Part shown: one piece after another, positions 58,621-64,000 of the stretch | Position numbering within the stretch: the first letter of the stretch is position 1 | Layout of the letters: every line of letters begins with the position of its first letter | NCBI RefSeq assembly: GCF_030272615.1 | Contig: NC_081407.1 | Span: 374,777,018 to 374,841,017, forward strand | Length of the DNA: 64,000 nt | Direction of reading: 5' to 3' | From: Cryptomeria japonica | Lineage: Eukaryota > Streptophyta > Pinopsida > Cupressales > Cupressaceae | Program-made: the position numbers and the translations under genes | The notes under the pieces: model-generated | The model's input: the letters and a program-made list of their open reading frames with translations, nothing else | Database searches by the model: none | What the model was told of the DNA's origin: nothing

Positions 58621-59690
58621 GCTAATATGATGACATAGGGACCTAATCAGTTAGGTTCAAATTTCCCTTTCTTTTCCCGATCTTGCTGATTTCTAGGATT
58701 TTCCTTGAGTACCAGGTCACCAATTTTAAAAATTCTAGGAATGACCTTGTGGTTGTAGCTTCTGCACATGCGTTGTTGATATGCTTTGAGATGAGTGTAG
58801 GCACATTGGCATCTTTCATCTAGATGTTCGAGCTCCTGCAGTTGATTAACTCGATATTCTTCATCTGGAATTAGGCCTTTCAAAGAGACTCTGAGAGATG
58901 GAATTTCTACCTCCAGGGGTAAAATTGCTTCTGATCCATATACCAATGAATATGGTGTAGCTCCCATAGGTGTGCGGATGCTAGTTCTGTATGCCCAAAG
59001 TGCTGGATTGAGTTGTACATGCCAATCTTTGCCTGCATCATTCACTGTTTTCTTTAGGATTTTCAATATTGTCTTATTGGATGCTTCTGCCTGACCATTC
59101 CTCTATGGGTAGTAAGGTGTAGAAAAACGATGTTGGATTTTGAATTTTTCACATAGTTCTCATACATCTTGGTTTTTGAAAGGTCGTCCATTATCTGTGA
59201 TGATGGAACTTGGAATACCATATCTGCAGATCAGATAATTAAGGATAAAAGAGGCAATTTGTTTCCCAGTCACTGTGATCATGGGGACCGCTTCAATCCA
59301 CTTGGTAAAGTATTCTATTGCAATTATAATGAACTTGTGTCCATTTGAAGATGATGGATGAATTTTGCCTACTAAGTCCAGTCCCCACTAGCAAAAGGGC
59401 CAGGATGTTGTGAATGGCTGCAGTTCCTATGCTGGTGCATGTATAAGATTGCCATGGATTTGGCATTTAGGACACTTCTTTGCAAAGTGATAAGAGTCTT
59501 TTTCCATCATTGGCCAGTAATATCCCATTCTTAGAATTTTTTTAGCAAGAGTAGGACCACTTGAATGTGTGCCACAGATACCTTTGTGAAGCTCTTGTAA
59601 AGCGGAATCAGATTCATTATGATCAAGGCAACGAAGAAGAGTACCATCTAGACCTCGACGGTACAAAGTATCAGCAGTGAGAGTATAACA
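58621..59690 (-). pseudogene. G2 integrase
   Basis: Zinc-binding N-terminus (HKGICGTHSSG, CPKCQIHG) and C-terminal part (LNPALWAYRTSIRTPMGATP, then IFKIGDLVLKENP) as in G1. The core between them is decayed. Confidence 0.88.
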
Positions 59691-59699
59691 GGCAGCTTG

Positions 59700-60563
59700 T
59701 CAGATAAAGTTACATTTTTGGTTTCGGGATAGGTCCACGGGTAGAATATTGCTCTTAAGATAGTCGTATATCGGTCCATATAATGGAGAGGCTGAACCAG
59801 TCAAGGCATAGATAACATGGGATTCAGAATGGTCATAGGCTGGGGAGAACAATTGCTCTACCAGAAACTCATAACGATTCTGTTGCTTTGGAACTTTTAG
59901 TAGTGAAGCGATAGTAGCCATTGCATCGGCTGCTTTGTTGTCCAACCTTGGTATTTGCTTGAAGGTGATGTGTACAAAATATTGTTTAAAATCATCCACC
60001 ATTCGCTTGTATGGTAGCAGCTTGTCGTCCTTTGTCTGATAGTCATTGTTGATTTGATTTATAACTAGTTGTGAATCTCCGTAGACTTTTAATTTTGTGA
60101 TTCTCCATTCTACGACCATTTTGATGCCTATGACTAGTGCCTCATATTCAGCAACGTTATTTGTGCATGGAAACATAAGCCTATATGATTTTGGTATGGT
60201 GTGTCCTTCAGGAGTGATGAACGGAATTCCAGCACCTGAGCCATGTTGTGTGTAGGATCCATCAAAGTATAAGGTCCATTGTTTGGTGGAGATAGCAAGA
60301 ACATCTCTGTCTGGAAATTCGATCTCCATAGTTTGTTTTCCAGGTAGTGGTGCTTTTGCCAGTTGATCTGCAATTGCTTGTCCTTTGATAGCTCGTCGCT
60401 CTGTGTAGTGGATATCAAATTCACTGAGAATCATGACCCATTTAGCCAATCTGCGTGTAAGAGCTGCCTTGCTGAGTAAATATTTGAGAGGATCAATTTT
60501 TGCAACTAGCTTAATTGTGTGAGCTAGCATGTAGTGCCGGAATTTTTGAGAGGCAAATACCAC
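59700..60563 (-). pseudogene. G2 RNase H and second (archaeal-type) RNase H
   Basis: A 287-codon open stretch covering the end of the regular RNase H (FASQKFRHYMLAHTIKLV, SEFDIHYTERRAIKGQAIAD) and the whole second RNase H (WTLYFDGSYTQHGSGAGI, NNVAEYEALVIGI, VYGDSQLVINQI, KAADAMA), with the acidic active-site residues in place. Confidence 0.9.
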
Positions 60564-60600
60564 TGTTAGACAAGCTTCCTCAATGAATGTATAGTTGAGT

Positions 60601-61817
60601 TCATATCCGTTTAATGTCCTGCTGATGTAATAGATAGCTCGTTCCTAGCCTTGTTGATCCTGTTGTGCTAACAATGCCCCCAGTGATATGTCTGTTGTTG
60701 AAATGTAGAGAATGAGTGGCTTCCCTGCGATTGGTGGTACTAGAATTGGTGGGTTCATTAGATATTGCTTGATTTGATAGAATGATTCTGTGCATTTGGC
60801 TTCCCATTTGAACGGTACATTTTTATGTAGAAAATGATTGAATGGTAGACTTTTATCTACTAGTTGAGTGATGAATCACCTAATTGACTAGAGTCGTCAT
60901 TGTAGAGATCTAAGCTGGCTGATGTTCTTTGGTGGTGGCATCTCCATAATGGCTTGTACCTTTGCTGGATCTACTTAAATAGCCTTAGCTGAAACTATGT
61001 AGCCTAGTAACTTGCCTGATGTAACCCCGAAGACACACTTCTTAGGGTTGAGCCTGACTTGGAATTTCTCCAATCTGTCAAAAATCTTTTCTAAGATGCT
61101 TAGATGTTCTGCTCTGGTGAAGGATTTAGCTAGTAAATCATCCACATAGTCCTCCATGAAGGTATGCATCATGTCATGAAAGATTGTTGTCATTGCTCAT
61201 TGATAAGTTGCTCCTGCATTCTTTAAGCCAAAAGGCATGACATTCCAACAGTTTGTTCCCCAAGGACAGGTAAACGTCGTTCTATCTTGATCTTCTGGGG
61301 CTATCTTGATTTGATTATAGCCTGAAAAACCATCCATTAGTGATAGCATTGCATGGCCTGCTATGAGGTCTAAAATTATGTCGATACTGGGCAAAGGAAA
61401 GTCATCCTTTGGACAGGCTTTGTTGACATCTCTAAAATCAGTGCATATTCTAATAATGCCATCTGGTTTTGATACTGGTACGATATTGGAAATCCATTCA
61501 ACATAGTCGATAGGTCGAATGAATCCGACGTCTAATAGTTTCTTCAGTTCAACTTTGACCATGAGTGCCACATGTGGATTCATCTTTCATAGTTTTTGCT
61601 TGACTGGCTTAGCTCCTGGAGCAATAGACAAATGATGCATGATTAATTGTGGATCAATCCCAGGCATATCTGCATATGACCAAGCAAAGTTGACTTGCTT
61701 TGCTTTAAAAAATTTGATAAACTCTAATCTTTCTTCCTCTATCAAAGTTTCTGCTAGGTGTATATTCTTGGTTGCTAATGTAGTACCAATGTTGATTGAT
61801 TGAGTGGGCTCAATCAA
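60601..61817 (-). pseudogene. G2 reverse transcriptase
   Basis: Frames 61817-61587, 61583-61197 and 61193-60975 hold the same motifs as in G1, including CTDFRDVNKACPKDDFPLP, MDGFSGYNQIKIAPEDQDR and the catalytic YVDD near 61150, followed by the FGVTSGKLLGYIVS motif. Broken fossil. Confidence 0.92.
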
Positions 61818-61826
61818 TATGGGTGA

Positions 61827-62606
61827 TCACTCATGATAATGCTCAGGAAGAGTGTCAAGTCTCCCATCGTTAGGTGCCTTAAAAAGGTTTTCACCCTCAT
61901 ATACGTCATTTATTTTTACTTTTATGTGATCTATTGCTTCCATTAACTGGTTTTCAGCAAAAGATCCTTTATTTTGTTCATTTTTGCGACTGAGAGACTT
62001 GGCACTCCCTTGATTGCAGATGTCGTTAATTTGTTCACTGGTAGAGTCTGTTTTCGGGTTAACGGTACATAAGTAATGGATAATTGATTTGTCATTTGGG
62101 AAAAGTGGTATATCATGAGTTTCAGGTTCATCCCAGTCTATGAGGTTAGGAAAGACAAGTGGTAAGGAGTCATTAGGTGGATCAAGTTTTATTGCTGTAA
62201 GTGTTAGGACGGAGGTATCCTCGTGATTGGCCTGGGTGTTAAAGAAGTTAAGGATTTCGTCGAGGTCTTTGATGGTATCATTTTCCATATAGACTTGCTT
62301 GTAATGTCGCTGCTCGTTTTCCTTGGCATCATAGATATTTTGTGGACCAAATTCAAGTGGTCTAGATTCTATGTCATGTTCTTCTTGAGAGATGGGTGTA
62401 TGACTATCATTTGCATCAATATCTTCAGTAATATTAGAACAACTACCCCATTCATATTCATTGGAATCAGTCTCAGAGATATTATCCCAGATTCTGGTAG
62501 TGTTGTGAACTGGTATGTTGTAGGGTGAGAATAGGTCTTTGATGATTGATACAAGTCTGATAGTTTTCTCTGATTCTATGTCAGATCCTGCTTCCACTCT
62601 TTGCAT
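61827..62606 (-). pseudogene. G2 linker between protease and reverse transcriptase
   Basis: A 259-codon acidic, polar open stretch, similar to the G1 linker (ESRPLEFGPQNIYDA, LPLVFPNLIDWDEPETHDIP). No catalytic motif. Confidence 0.7.
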
Positions 62607-62627
62607 TTGTTCATATATTGTCTCTCC

Positions 62628-63836
62628 TCAAGGAGGAATGATGTTACTAGGAGAGGATTCTTCTTTGTTGGATAGTGGTTCTTGAATACGATGTGCTTCT
62701 TCAGTAGATGCTTTCTTCTCCTGTTTGATAGGCTGCCTTTGATATTTCTTTTGTTCTTGATATTCACGTTCTTTGTGTATTGTCTCTGCTGACTCAAATA
62801 GTGCCTCCTGCCAGGAGTCTTCCTTGTACTTCTTCTTTTCTTTCCACTGAGGTTTTTGATATTTGCATGGTGTCTTCCTTGGTGGTAGAATGTGTTCATA
62901 GCCCAATCCTATTTTATCTTTACTGAACTGTGAATGAGTATCTATTGGTTCTGTCACGCCTTCCTGATGCTTTCCGATAGGTCCTTTTCCATTGTATCTC
63001 ATGAGTTGCATGATTAGGTAACCCTTTCCATACAGGTGTGTTGGTATAACTACTTCCACAGTAGCTACTCTGTCATCTTCTTCTTCATCCTTGTATAACC
63101 AGCTAAGGATGTCTTTTTCCTCTGATTCATGTGCTAGAGTGCCTAGTTGGATAAATGTGCCATCAAACTTGGTGATGGGTTGGATTGCTTGATGTGTTGA
63201 TGATGTAGGTAATCCATGAGATTTAGGTGATGTTGGTAAGTTGGCCAAACACAAAGGTTCCAAAGAATATTCTCCCATGCCTTGCTCTTTGATTTTCATT
63301 TTCTGCTTGAAATCTATAGATAGTGATGTAGATTTTTCTTGCTGAAGATCTGGTGCTGAGTAACTTTGTTTTTCTCTATTATGTGGAACCAAGTTGTCTT
63401 GGGCTGTCCCCATAGCATTACAATGTTGAAATGGATTATGATCAGCTAATATAGAAATCTCTTGCCCATTGTAGGGGAACTTAACACACTGATGATAAGT
63501 AGAAGGTACTACTTGCATTTCATGTATCCAAGGCCGACCCAATAAGATATTGTATGTGAGGTCTATGTCTAAGACTTGGCACATAGTGTCCCTTTGTATT
63601 GGTCCTACTTGAATTGGCAACATTACTGCTCCTTTGGATGATCTCTCTTCGTAATCATATTCTTTGATAGTGATCTTTTTGTGTGGATCAATAGATTGCT
63701 TAGAGAAGCCCAATGCACGAATGAGTTTCAAGGTACAGATATTGAGTCCAACTCCTCCATCTATTAATACTCTTTTGACTTGATGCTTGTAGACCAAGAC
63801 TTCAATGTGGAGAGGAGTATTGTGTGGATGGCTCAA
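62628..63836 (-). pseudogene. G2 protease and adjoining polyprotein segment
   Basis: A 402-codon open stretch. The N-terminal 140 residues are the protease (VLIDGGVGLNICTLKLIRAL, NILLGRPWIHEM). The rest is a Lys/Glu/Gln-rich linker. The region that follows toward gag (63837-64000) runs out of the window. Confidence 0.85.
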
Positions 63837-64000
63837 TGAGATATTATCATGCTAAGAAAAAGTAAGGTTATGAGGCCCTGTCATATGAGCCACCATGGCT
63901 TGGAATTTGTCAGCATCCAGATCTTGAGGTACATTTGTTTCCAATAATTCTTGCTCCAATATGTCTTTGTGTTTTGGTGAAAGTTTTAGTAACTCTAGTA

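Larger units (their letters stand above)
52164..64000 (-). mobile_element. Gypsy element G2 (Tat-like) with convergent PMD gene, cut by window end
   Basis: Second member of the G1 family in the same orientation: 3' LTR 52164-53591, polypurine tract, PMD gene on the plus strand, then integrase, RNase H pair, reverse transcriptase, linker and protease on the minus strand, running out of the window in gag. The open stretches are longer than in G1 (402, 287 and 259 codons), so gag-pol has fewer breaks, perhaps half a dozen in the part seen. The 5' LTR and the right-hand duplication lie outside; the left flank is CAACC. Confidence 0.92.

Overview
This 64 kb window looks like intergenic DNA from a seed plant with a large, repeat-rich nuclear genome. 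The evidence is wall-to-wall plant LTR retrotransposons (a Tat-like Ty3/Gypsy family with a second RNase H, Copia elements, chromovirus-like relics), a plant-type U5 snRNA gene with an upstream sequence element (USE), and a relic of plant PDS5. A gymnosperm or another very large plant genome would fit, but the sequence does not prove it. I see no intact host protein-coding gene. The only host gene that looks functional is the U5 snRNA gene near 14.2 kb.

Layout. 1-1705: old LTR-like relics. 1706-9915 (E1): a complete LTR-retrotransposon shell with a 5-bp target duplication (AATTA), a Met-tRNA primer site and a polypurine tract but no recognisable reverse transcriptase. It carries an intron-free fragment of the host cohesion gene PDS5 and is itself interrupted by a solo Copia-type LTR (4741-6184, duplication TGAAG). 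9916-13.8 kb: the other half of the relic E1 split, then two direct copies of a Gypsy protease-region relic. 13.85-17.53 kb: half of a tRNA-Phe, the U5 snRNA gene, and a 2.03 kb tandem duplication whose second copy keeps the U5 promoter but has lost the RNA body.

17.5-45 kb is a nest of four insertion levels: a minus-strand Gypsy relic (G0) holds an LTR (S, from 20739), which holds a Copia element (C1, 21645-44724, duplication GTATA). The 3' LTR of C1 holds an 18.9 kb minus-strand Tat-like Gypsy element (G1, 25635-44502, duplication CCTAC). LTR divergence by eye falls in the expected order: E1 about 7%, C1 about 4%, G1 about 2%. Near its 5' LTR, G1 carries a patchwork insertion that reads like a templated double-strand-break repair scar. 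45-52 kb: microsatellites, two more solo Copia-type LTRs (45954-47458, duplication TTCTC; 48904-50403, duplication AATTA) and a minus-strand Gypsy LTR relic. 52164 to the window end: a second Tat-like element (G2), cut by the window edge.

The most interesting system is the G family (G1, G2). Besides gag-pol on the minus strand, each copy has a convergent gene on the plus strand encoding a plant mobile domain (PMD) protein with a Gly/Arg-rich and coiled-coil tail. It has its own TATA box, a short first exon and a first intron. That intron is packed with a degenerate AGCGCGTAGG-type motif. In G1 the same motif also fills the long leader ahead of gag, reading in the sense direction of the gene that follows it in both places. 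All retroelement genes here are broken and are treated as fossils.
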